NCBI GenBank assembly: GCA_011009095.1
Contig: VTPC01091261.1
Span: 66,177 to 130,176, forward strand
Direction of reading: 5' to 3'
DNA from: Ignelater luminosus
Lineage: Eukaryota; Arthropoda; Insecta; Coleoptera; Elateridae
DNA: 64,000 nucleotides
This document shows positions 24,690 through 35,505 of this stretch, piece after piece. Positions within the stretch are counted from its first letter, which is position 1. Every line of letters begins with the position of its first letter. The translations under genes and the position numbers were made by a program. The notes under the pieces were generated by a model. The model searched no databases, had not been told where the DNA came from, and saw only the letters and a list, made by a program, of their open reading frames with translations.

Positions 24690-25875
24690 TTTTAAGAGAT
24701 TTATTTGCCTACTACTCTTAATGTCTTCTATGCCTAAAAATCTCAGCTCTAATAATAAGACTTCAAGATGTGATCGTATATCAACAGAGTTATTAACATA
24801 TCATGGTTATGACCTATGCAAACAAACGCGTAAATTAATTTATGATGTAATATGGAAGCGAAAGCACATGCCTCTAGAATGGACAAAGAGGTATTATAAT
24901 CCATTTGGATAGGTGACAAAGCAAGATGTGCAGACTATGTTGGAATAACTGCTAAATTCAACATAAAAGACTTCAATTTGGTGTTAGAATTTCTATGACG
25001 TAGTACAGCTCTAATACGTAAAGAAGCATTATAAGGAATAATTAACTACAAAGACCATTACATATTTAGATGATTTAACTATGTATAAAAAGCAGAACCA
25101 AACGGAATTGAAAAAAAATTAAGAAATATGAATGAGGAAGCAAAATATGTTGGTCTACGAATAAACGAATCCGAAGCAAAAGAGACAGTTGCAATTCAGA
25201 ACCTTCAGGTGGGAAATAAACAACTTCATATATGTATCTGGGGATCATGATAGAAAAGTCATTCTACCAAAAAAAAAGACTGAAAGAAAAAACTACCTAC
25301 TAAAGATCTTAAGAAAAGCAAAGCCGTATAGAAAGTCAGTTCAAAACATTGTTTATATCCAGAAATAGTAATCATGATTATTTTGAAATTGACATTTGCT
25401 ATCGAGCGTCTAGGAACCTTTCACCGACAGCATTGCTAATTGCTGGTTACTCTTGTACACAAGGATTAAGCAGCCGCAGAAGGCAACAAGGATATAAATC
25501 TATAAAACTCTGATACGTCCTGTGTCGCTTAAGCTATATAGACATGATTATTAAACAGGGCAGAAGAGCTGAGAAAATATTAAGAACCAGCCATTTTAGG
25601 CACAGTAAGGATACAAGATAACGATATAATGGAGTAAGCTGGGTTTTTAGATCCAAACAGAAATGAATGCGGAGAAAAATAAGGTGATTTGGTCACATTG
25701 TGTGGTGTAATCCAATAAGAACAATTAAGACAATAACAGAATGGAAACCAGAAGGAAAAAGTTAGACAGAAGAAAGGATAATCTACAAGTATTGACAGTG
25801 ATAAATTGGAAAGAAATAGAAAAGAACAGAGGTAATAGATTGGTAGAAGTATCCAAAGCGAATGAAAAACTATAA
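24690..25875 (+). mobile_element. LINE reverse-transcriptase fragment
   Basis: From 24737 a plus-strand frame reads SSNNKTSRCDRISTELL followed by LIYDVIWKRKHMPLEWTK. This is the start of a LINE RT (NNKSPGxDxIxxELLK... xIWxxxxMPxEW). After internal loss, the palm reappears near 25070 (LDDLTMYKKQ for YADDLxL), then NEEAKYVGLRINESE (the primer-grip region, GLxIN), VGNKQLHI, and near the end EWKPEGK with an INWKEIEKNR segment close to the C-terminus (about 25740-25830). It is heavily interrupted and has no endonuclease. The segment around 25370-25480 does not fit the RT order and may be a later insertion. Confidence 0.6.
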
Positions 25876-25879
25876 CATT

Positions 25880-27270
25880 TCATTCTATAGGTAGAGCTAT
25901 TTCATTAAAGAAATATGCAACAGTGCAATTGAACAAGTTTTGATTAGTTTCCAAAATAATGTGTCTTCTATCCTTAGTTTGGTTTTTCTAAAAAAAATAA
26001 ACTTCACTCGAAAAGCTAGATTTTTTTTAATTTGAAATCTTTCACGATTTCTAGCTTTTATTACTCTTCCATTGTCGTATAAAAATGGACTTCCTCTTAG
26101 GAAATCAGTACAGTTTTAATGGTACCAAGTCATGCTACAAATATCATCAACATTCTTAATTTCACATATATGCTTTTGCCTAGACACATGAAGATTCATG
26201 ATAGTTTTTTTCTAAAAACTAAAATTATGTAGTTAGAAAATGCAAATTGTAAGTTCTTCCTAAGAAAGGTCAACGAAGTTCATACTTCATACCCTTTCAA
26301 TGCTGAATTTCAATTTGAGATTAGTTCCTTTATCAGGTACACTTTGTGAGTTATATTTTTAGTCATCTAGTGGGATCAAAGATGTGTTTGTGCTTTGGGA
26401 AATAAAGTTATTGCGTCAAAGTTACTTCTAATTACATATAAGCTAGAAGGAAGATACGTAATCAATTTTGGTAGAAAACTTGAAGAGAAAATTGCCTTAG
26501 TTATTTTTGTATACATTACTTGAAGATCCAGTTATAAAGGTATCTTACCTTCCCAAATTGCAACCAACAACTTTATGACCTAGTACCGAATGAATCACGC
26601 TGACGCTGCTGGTAAAATATTCCGGCCACCAAAATGAATAAATAAAAATTAAAAATAGAATATCTATGTGACAAAGAATTATTCCAGTTTGAGAAATTGA
26701 TCACATCAACTTTCAAGGAAATCCTTTGGTTATTTGAAGTAACTTTATAGTATTTCTTGGTAAGAATCATGCATGGCTTTTTACATCTGAACTCATTTCA
26801 AGCCAGACTTCCACTGTGATCGGCCCACCAGGAAGTTTCCTGGTTTCCCGGTGGCCAGCCCGATACTGCTTTTATCCAAGCCAGTTCCTTCCTTGAACTT
26901 CACGGTAACTTAAATTATATTTATATTTTATGCAGCATTGGTGGCCCAATAAATAATTTTTATTTCATAAATTCAGAAGTAAAATCCGCCATAAAAATAT
27001 TAACATTCGTTTATATTGAAATTGAGGGCGTAATGAGCGTAGTTATAATCGAACCCTCATACAAACGCGTACAATTTGTTCTTGGCCGATCGCCTATTAT
27101 ATTGATAGGGTTACGTTGATCTGAATATGAAAATACGTTGAATATACCGTTCGAATAGGTCAAGTGTTTCCCACGTGGTACGAACCTCATATCGATTCAT
27201 TTGTGTTTAGTTAAGGGTTCACCTCTAACTCTAAAATAACATATTTCATAACTTAAGTTGAAGTAACCGG
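25880..27270. other. Unannotated stretch
   Basis: Apart from the hAT-like end at 26809-26868, nothing is recognised. Confidence 0.45.
26809..26868 (-). mobile_element. Possible hAT terminal fragment with hairpin
   Basis: Read on the minus strand from 26868, the sequence begins CAGTATCGGGCTGGCCACC and continues into CCAGGAAACTTCCTGG, a 7-bp stem around a 2-nt loop. This resembles hAT ends of the CAGTGGCGGACTGGCCC type, which carry subterminal GGGAAA/TTTCCC hairpins. The block is much richer in GC than its surroundings. The opposite end was not found. Confidence 0.35.
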
Positions 27271-27279
27271 TGCGTAGGA

Positions 27280-28370
27280 TGATATAATGCTAACAAGTGA
27301 GCGCGGGAGGAGGGCAGTGATAGTGGAACGCGCTCAAGGACCATGCGACACTACATAGGTGCGCTGCTTGTACACATTGCTACTCACGTATCTCTAGAAT
27401 GTCACCTCGCTATTACAAAAAAATACCCAACAAATTATTGCGCGACGTACTTGAAATTTTTACTACGTGTGATTTATTACACGTATAGATAATTTTTTAG
27501 CGATTCTAAACATGCTAACCGTTACCAAATATTGTGTTTATTATTACGTGCAAAATGTTTTCAAATAGTACATAAAATAAAAAAATGAATTTGTTTACAG
27601 AAGGCACGACCGTATACCTTTTTTTGCATGCCGACGATTAAAAATATTTTTACAAGGTTTCCTACCTAAGGACAAATTCAAGAATCCTCGGAGCTTTGGA
27701 GCAAGGACTACTAAAGGAAGAAGCGTCATCTTGTGTTTTGTTTTGCTTGGCCTCTGGCCGGCAAGTCAGCGACCTCTGTGAGAACGCGACTTGTATCAGT
27801 ATATATGACGAAGATACCAGCAGCCATTTCGTAACCTGCTGAACAAAGATGTTTGCGGATGAACACTCGAGAGCGACGAGGAAGTCAGAACAAAAGCAGA
27901 CACGGGACACAGTAAAGCTGAGCAAAGCGATCGAATCCAACAAGAGCGAGAAAAGAATAAAAGAATGTACCGCTGAGAATCCGAGTGCAACCGATGCCTC
28001 TCTCTCGCTGGCTATGGTAGAACTTGTTGGATAAAGCTGGAGTTTGTGGCGTATTACTAATGAATGCGTAAACTGTTGCTGGCAACACTGGTTGGAATGC
28101 GGTCGCAGGCGGCGGGGGTCGGCTTCAACTGTTCTGTGTCGTCTCTTGTTCTGGCGCGGCCTGCTTGAATCAATCGACGCGCCGGTGCTTGACAAAGACG
28201 CGCACCCAATGACATCATATAAATTTCAAACAATTATAGTGGATGACATTTCTGATGGAATATGCAGGCCCCACGCATCGATCGTACATGTAAAAGTGAT
28301 AAGCGTACTACTCGTCGCGAAGGTCATGCTGGTGCATAAGACATCTTGACACACATTGACCTCCCTCTGC
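27280..28370. other. CpG-rich island, possible host 5' region
   Basis: GC and CpG content rise sharply compared with the flanks (GAGCGCGGGAGG near 27300, GGTCGCAGGCGGCGGGGGTC near 28103, GGCGCGGCC near 28153). Both strands stay open for long runs: 177 codons on minus from a non-ATG start, 101 on plus from GTG, and an ATG-started 61-codon frame at 27849-28034 that is very hydrophilic. None resembles a known protein. A promoter with 5' UTR or a non-coding first exon of a host gene would explain the composition. No TATA box or initiator can be assigned with confidence. Confidence 0.3.
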
Positions 28371-31300
28371 GTAAAATTAGAATGCTGTACCATTCTAAGA
28401 AAACATACATATCTAGAATGTTAATAAGTAGACGTGCGGTTGTAAAAAATATTATTTATGGAATTATTGGATTCATTTTGCGATCTTTTGAATTGATGGT
28501 AATAGCGTGACAAAATATTCATTGCATATAAATATCTTAAATCCCTTTAAAACTTTTATATTTTTTTTTCGATTTTGATTTAAATCACGCGTCTTATAAA
28601 TTTAAACTCGAAGGCCTTAAAAATGTGACCGTCAATGTCTGAAGCATTAAAGATCCCTTAAGAGAAGTGTAGTAATTAAATATCCAGTGTATAAGTATAT
28701 GCACAATACATAAATCAGTAGGTGTGCAAAACATAAAGAGGGCATTTTCACTAATTAAAATTTAGAGTCATGTTTAACAACTACGTTATCTTTTCAGTAA
28801 GCAATCGTGATATCTTGACGCGGGTCACCACACCAGTCAGGTTCATTCTCTGACAGCTAACGGACATCAGCTAGTCTTCACTCACGAATTCCATTGTATC
28901 TCTATGTGAAATCTTTATTTATATTTGTTTTTCTAAGCATTCCTTTTATAAATATCTTGTTATTCTACACCAAATTATGCTTGTAATAGCTCTATGGTCG
29001 GTTGCATTTAACAAGTAGCAAATAAAATTGGAATTATATTTCTTACGTAGACCATTTAAGAACAGAAAACCCGAAGAACCGAATTAATTGAATAATATAA
29101 CGTGTATTAATGAATAGTTAATTGATTACCAAGAACTTTCTTTAATATTACCGCTCCATGACTATATCGGATCTGTCGAGAGGTCAAACGCCCCCTCTCG
29201 AGGTGCTCGCAGCATCCTTGTCACGGCCGCCTCTGTCACCCCTCAAAGCCTGTTCACGAGCCGGTCTTTGGCCGTTCAGAGAGCATGTCTCATTCATCCT
29301 CACAACCATTGTGTTAGCTTTTTATACGCTGCTAATAGGGGCTCTTGCTTGGCCATTGCTATTATTTACTTAAAGACGTAATATTTTACGACATTACACT
29401 CCCGTTACGATGCTTCGTTTACAGAAATTATCTAGAAGAATGTGTCAAAGTATTTTTGTGTGCAAGAACTAGCGTGATTCACATCGATTAAAAAAATTGT
29501 CAATTGCAAATAATTTATGGGGAATTCTTGATGGTTATTCTTGCTATTTATAAATTCCGTTTTTCGCACTTTACAGTTATTGAAACAGAATATTTTTTAC
29601 TTTGCCAAAAAATTGGAACATTTCCATGTGTGTCCTATATTCAGTTTATTAGTTTATTACCTTCTCTTTTAATATTATTTTATTGTTTATCTTGACTTAT
29701 GTATGTATTTAAGATACTAATAGAAAAAAGCTCAAGCTCAAATCTCAAAAAATGTTATGATTTTGGGATTTTGATTTCTTCATTCTCTATTAATTATTCT
29801 AAATTAAATTCTTGACTTCTTGAAAAAAAAAACAACTGAGACTACAGTGCAGATAATAAAAAATGAACTTTCTACCATCTGAAGCCCCGAATGCTCAACC
29901 TGGGATGTGTGTCTGGAACTGTGGTGGTGTTTCGAGCTCAAGCATTCTCCTATGTCGCAGACATTATTGTCGGTTATCCAGTTGACAATATTGTTAGGAT
30001 AATCTGAACAAAATGTTGATAGGTTCAGATTATAATATTCATGGAGTATGGTATCGGAGGCTGGACGAGTACGTTCAACAGTTCACAACTTGACTGGTGT
30101 CGCCCAATAGATAAAACCATTCTGATAGCGCGGAAAGCTGACAAATAATGACTGCAGATGGGTTTCTGCCCCGAGTGTTGTTGTCTTTGTAGGTCTCTGT
30201 GGTGGTACTCGCGAACGAGTCTGGGGTTTTAAACCTAAAAGCAGGTTCAGAATAGTGATAACGTGATCAGTGCGCGGAACTGAAGATTCTTGAAACTCAT
30301 TCATACACAGTAGAGCACTAGCCTCATCCATCCGTACAACACCTAACACTGATGATCAGATTTTGTTAACATTACTGGAAAATGCCAACGTATTTTATTA
30401 TACATTTCTACAATCAACTTCCTTATCCGCGATGGAAATTTGAGCAAAAAATATGTGCTACATTTTACATAACCAAAAAAGCCTAAGTGCTTAATCTTAA
30501 CAGTTTGAACTTTCAAAATGGTAGACGACTTGAAACTAAATAATAGGAGTAAATTCACAAAGAGAGTTTCGTGAACGCAAGCACCACTTCAGTAAATTCT
30601 ACTCTCTTGTGCAGAGATTCATTGTGAAGATAAATCCTTTAATGAACAAAAAAATTGAGGAATTTTGTTACTTATTGCGTCAAATTGTTTCATGGATTTT
30701 TTATTTTTGTTCTTCTACTCCATTCATTTTGGGATATCAGAAACTGTTTATTATTTATGTTTTGTTTGCTCACAAATAATGTCTTCAATCTGAAAATGAA
30801 CTTGATGTCTTGAAGTGTTCGCTACCTTTTAGTACTTGCATTTTTTATTTAAGAATTAATTTCTTGATTTATTATGTGACCTTTTGATGGAGTTTTCAAT
30901 TATTTAGGAACTTTCAAGGTAACGGCAGCTCTTATGTTTCTATCTCTACTATCTTCTTATACTATTTTGCATCTAGTACACTAATTCAATGTGTTAGATG
31001 TCTTCAAGTAAAAGAGAATGATAAAAGTTTATAGAAAATTATGAAGAATGAATAAAGAAATTGATTTTTCTGTTTAGAGAATACCTATTATCACCTGTAA
31101 GGTAAGGTAAAACACACAGGATTGTTGTAAAAGGCATTCGACTGTTATGTGCTTTCAATACAGCATGTGTAATTTCCTAAAAATTGTAATGATTGCAAAT
31201 AATATAAATTTAATCTTTCTCAAAAGGAACGAAATAAAGCCTTTTGTGTCTGTAAAAGTCAATTCTGTAAAGCGAGTTCAAGCGTTCATGGAGAGATAAC

Positions 31301-33320
31301 CCGTTGTTTATTTGGAGTGCTGTATTAATGTAAATATGTGGTGTGCGGCCGGCAGGTGATGTGTGGAGGCCTATAATCAGGAATCGGTCTCGATATGCCG
31401 GCCGACAAACCGCTGTAAAAAAACTGATCAGCCGCACTTACCGCGGCACAGGCCACCAACCACATCTGCCCTCAAGACGGCTCTTCTTAATTCTTTCTTA
31501 GTATTTCTTTCACAACTATATCGGACACAAAAGATGCTCTCTTAAATATTTTACCTGCGTTTTGTAAAGATTAGTCCTTGGAATTCGGTTCGAATTGTAA
31601 ACGTCTCAACGATATAATATTTATAAATAGCTGCGTCTGTCCTTTTTATAATCACTTGAAAATTTACTATTCCAATTAACAAATTATTTTTTATTGTTCA
31701 GCGGTACATTTAAAGCTTAAATAAGCACGTTTACATCCAACTCACATTAGTGTGAAAAGTTTTATTACTTACGTATGCTATAAGCCAAAAGCATACATTT
31801 AGTTAATTTCTGTTTAGATCTCTTTCAATTAAACAAAACCTCGACACCTTGGGTGGTTCAATTTGCTAACCGCAAATTATTGAAAAAGGGAGGAAGTGGT
31901 GAATAATCAAGGTTTTAGATTTATAGAATCTTGAACCATTAGGCAAATATCCTTTTTTGTCTATGATCATGCAATACATGCAGTTTACAGGAAGAAAACA
32001 AAACGTAAAAAATAAGAGTATTAAATAATGGAAATAAAGTTGCTGTAAATCTAAATGTAGTAATAGTATGAAAGGAATGTAAGGTGAATTACCTTTAACA
32101 AGAAATTGATTGATTGTTCTATTTAACGGTGTTTTAACAGCTAAGGTTATCGATTTACATGTATCTTAAAAGAATGCAGCAGAATAATGTTACAACGATT
32201 GTACAAGATTTTTATCGCGTTATCTTACTACTTCCAGTTTCGTAAACAAACAATGGATTAGCTGTATAAGCTACAAAGATTCTTAATACCTACTCGAAAT
32301 ATGCAATGTTAGATGATAAATTCATATTACTAAATCGATTAATCAATCTAAAATGCTGTTATTTGACCGTGGTATTCATAATTCAAGCTGTGCAAATTTT
32401 TATTTTTCTAGGTTGCTTTAATAGTCAATTTATTTAGTTTTTCTGGTATATAACGCTCATATATTTTAAATTTATTATGCTAAATTTAAAATATTCCTTT
32501 CTTCCATAAGTTATTGCTCAATTACAGGTAAATACGACAGTGAAGGTTTACTTTTATAAATTTGATTTGGCTTACAAAATCCCAAATACCTTTTTAAAGT
32601 TCTTATCAGAATTTATTACATTTGTAAGAAAAATAAACTTTGGGATATGAAATTTCGAAACTTGTACTAATAGTAAACAAAACAAAAATAGTTAGCAGAC
32701 AGCTTTCGATATTGTTACATGAAGGAAAAAGAACTATTTACAGACAGTCATAGTATCTGCTATCGATGGCGCTCGAAGAATGCATTGTGCTTTCGAAATA
32801 GGGTAGTAAAAAGGTAATATGGGCTTCTTTCCGCAACAAATTAACACACAAAAATCAAGAAATGTCTGAATCTGAATGGGAAGATTTATGAACAGATAAT
32901 AATCGGAATACCTTTTTATTACTCAACAATAAAACATTCACCTTTATTCAAGAATTTACTGACTAAGCTTGTAGATACTTTTATTTTTAAATTCAACCAA
33001 TCTTATGGTAAAAACAAAAAAAATCTTTGCAATATCAGATAGGCTCATTCCCATATGCTTAGCCTCCATAAACGTCCTTCTCACAGACCAAAACCGTGCA
33101 TTTTTCGTCCGACAACAAAACTATTTATTCAAAACAAACATAACAACCACAAGAGATAATTTAACCAAATACATATGTTTCTTTTAAAATTTTAGGAAAT
33201 TTGAAATTTTAGTTTTTCACAGAAATACTTAGTATTAACTTTTGCACGCGTGGGCGCCCTCGTTAAAAGGCGTCGTCGCTGTATTATAAGCACAACGCAA
33301 CGTGAACAACGGTTAGGGAC
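28371..33320. other. Mostly unannotated stretch with GC-richer patches
   Basis: A second GC-rich patch at about 29155-29375 contains a 71-codon plus-strand frame (29158-29373) whose last third is hydrophobic (a possible membrane segment ending ALAWPLLLFT). I do not recognise it. A third patch at 31340-31490 includes a good minus-strand donor signal (CG|GTAAGT at about 31437). These could be scattered host exons or regulatory DNA. Nothing else was found in the interval. Confidence 0.3.
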
Positions 33321-33323
33321 GGG

Positions 33324-33355
33324 TCTGACTATAAAATCTTAGTCAGAAGATTTTC
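33324..33355 (+). other. Two overlapping, mutually exclusive hairpins
   Basis: TCTGACTA (33324-33331) pairs with TAGTCAGA (33340-33347). AAAATCTT (33334-33341) pairs with AAGATTTT (33348-33355). Each stem is 8 bp and perfect, and they share bases, so only one can form at a time. Function unknown; it lies beside a short CpG-rich stretch at 33245-33310. Confidence 0.5.
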
Positions 33356-33708
33356 TGTTTCACTGCAGTATTTGAAAGCATTTATAAGGAGAAAATGCTT
33401 ACTTGAGAGACATTTTGCTGAGGTAAGTGCTTTCAAAGTCAGTTTTGGTGTTTCTCTTCGCATGCTTTTTCATCACTTGTGGGTTGAGGTACTGGTATTG
33501 CTATCTAAATGCTAACGGCCAAGTAAAGAAATAGTTCAAGTAGGTACTTCTGCATCCAAGCTGATAGTGATATGAAACAAAAGAATTCTTCTGTAGTTCT
33601 TTTGGATAGTTGTTTTTAATTCGTTAAGAAAGAATGACCTGCAGTTCCGTTTTGGAATTTTGATCTAACTATTTTAGTTTATCTTTACCAGTTTCGTTGT
33701 GTAGAAAG

Positions 33709-34024
33709 CAGTGGCGTAAATATAATTTCAGCCCCCCCCCCCGCAAGGCCCACAAACATAATTTAGAGGCCCCTTAGTATTTCATGATGTAGTATAATAA
33801 TATTTAAAAAAACTGCACTTTATAGTACATTGTATTTTTAAACGTGTGGTAGCAGGTACTTATATAACAAAACAAATGAACTGGACAGTAGAAATTCCGC
33901 TTATTCAGACTTTTCTAATTACATGGCTATTTCTTATTTCATATTTGTAAACGACTGTGGAGCCCCCAAATCCTTCGCCCCCCCCCCACATTGCGGGCTT
34001 TTGCGTCCACTATTTACACCACTG
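33709..34024. mobile_element. hAT-type MITE, 316 bp
   Basis: A perfect 8-bp target duplication, GTAGAAAG, sits at 33701-33708 and 34025-34032; this is the hAT signature. The ends are inverted repeats: CAGTGGCGTAAATA at the left, and at the right its complement with one difference (CAGTGGTGTAAATA read on minus). The inside has no coding capacity. It carries C-tracts near both ends (CCCCCCCCCC at about 33732 and 33978). It must have been mobilised by a hAT transposase encoded elsewhere. The intact duplication points to a fairly recent insertion. Confidence 0.88.
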
Positions 34025-34240
34025 GTAGAAAGATGTATTTAAAAGAAAATTGGCGGTGGTAGCAATGACGTTCTGTATGTCTAAGTATATTGAAACTATC
34101 GAATTTATTCAGAATTCTTTATTAAGTCACATCATTATAGTGTAGATTTATCAAACTGCTTTACACAGCTATTTAAAGCAAACGCTATCAATTATTATTG
34201 TTCCAAGAATGATGTAACGGGTTTAGGACTTTTATGCCCA

Positions 34241-34338
34241 TATTTATAGTCAGTACTTGAGCGAATATATGCTTGCCTCCAGCAAGCAGCTTGAGTAGAG
34301 CCGAAGTTCGAGTTTGGCTCAGGTATTGACTATAAATA
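34241..34338 (+). ncRNA. 98-nt hairpin with 22-bp stem, pre-miRNA-like or fold-back
   Basis: TATTTATAGTCAGTACTTGA plus GC (34241-34262) is complementary to 34317-34338. As DNA it has two mismatches. As plus-strand RNA both become G-U wobbles, giving an unbroken 22-bp stem. The 54-nt loop holds two further small stems: GCTTGC/GCAAGC, and GAGCC pairing with GGCTC. The stem length suits a miRNA precursor but the loop is long, so a small fold-back element is equally possible. Confidence 0.45.
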
Positions 34339-34899
34339 CACTAGCATTAGCTAGAAATGAACGATAATTCATAAAGCGACAGCTGGTGTACTACAGATAG
34401 TGATTTGGAAAGCTATATCAACAGGAAGGTCACCTCAAAACGCAAAAGCCCGATAAAAAAATATATCTATGTATCACATTATTTGTAGATCAAAATACTT
34501 TAAGACCCTAGATGCCATAACCTTGGAAGTATCAATCTTCTCCTTAGGATTTGCTTGATCACCATAATAAAAGAGGTTTCTTAATCATATCTTAGTACTA
34601 TTTATTGGACCTTTTTTTGTAAAGAAAGCCAGTGCAAAAAACGTATGGAGTAAGACGCCAACTTAATTTCTAAAAATCTAAAAGGAAGTACTGTGGTTGC
34701 CCTAACTATACTTATTTTCAGACAAATAATAGTACTGGCACCAAGATAGTTAATTTGGCATCCTGGTATTGACGTTACAATGGTAGGTAAAGAATTATCA
34801 GTAAAATGAAGATTTTCCCATCCTAGTAAAGCCACTGTAAAAGACTGATCTCATTTCTGAAGCGAATAGGTACAGTAAGGCACATCAGATGAGGTTTAA

Positions 34900-35240
34900 T
34901 AATTAGCATGGTAGTTAATCTATTTTTTGATTTCTTGAAGAAAAAAGTAAAGTAAAAAAGCCTTGACATATAATAAAGCTAATCTCGATAAAAGCAAAAA
35001 GGTTGCAAAAGTCACAAGTGGTAGGCAAGGAAAGAACATGACTGTTACTTGTACAATGAGCACAGAATGACGTCATGTTTCATCTCTTAGTATTTCCAAA
35101 GGCGGAAATGAAGCCTAAATTACTCAACTTTCATCAAAAATCTGGAAAGCATTATTTTAATGTTGATACACTCCTTGACAAGCAGTTCTGTGTGGACTTC
35201 ATTCGCTTGAAGGTAACGTACGTCTTCTAGTTCGTAACAA
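34900..35240 (+). mobile_element. Decayed pogo-like (DDE_1) transposase fragment
   Basis: Plus-strand frames give, in the order of pogo/Tigger-type transposases, a VNLFFDFLKKK block (about 34915-34950), a SGRQGKNMTVTCTMSTE block (about 35018-35070; compare xGxRGxxVTVxxxVSAxG) and VFPKAEMKPKLL (about 35090-35125; compare PPMxIFPRxxMKPELL). The pieces lie in different frames with stops between them. The catalytic DETG motif and the C-terminal DG/H regions are not readable. It is an old relic with no terminal repeats found. Confidence 0.4.
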
Positions 35241-35259
35241 CCTATGTATTTACGATGCA

Positions 35260-35505
35260 GGCCCGGCTGAAATTCGTTTTATTTCCTAACGCTACCCGTT
35301 GGTCATCCACACCCTGAGAACAGGCTGGCCTGTTGTCGTCGGATGTATGCTTTTCTACCTTTTTGGTAACATCTTCACAGACACGGAGTTAGTAGGTTGT
35401 GGTGCACCACATTCTTTTTTCACCATAGCTACCGGCGTCGTACAGTCGAGCATCTGCTACCTTGCTGCGGTTCCGAGAAAGGTAGATTATTTTTTCAATT
35501 TTTGA
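35260..35505. other. GC-richer open stretch, unrecognised
   Basis: A 68-codon plus-strand frame (35299-35505, non-ATG start) and open minus-strand runs coincide here. The composition is richer in GC than the surroundings. It may be the continuation of the pogo-like relic or a host exon; the residues fit neither clearly. Confidence 0.2.

Noticed and set aside
27662-28195. 177-codon minus-strand open frame in the CpG-rich island
   Set aside because: It starts at a non-ATG codon, overlaps open frames on the other strand, and has no recognisable domain. GC-rich DNA yields long open runs by chance.
31409-31437. GTAAGT...TTTTTTTACAG on minus as a splice-bounded intron
   Set aside because: The interval is only about 29 nt, too short for an insect intron.
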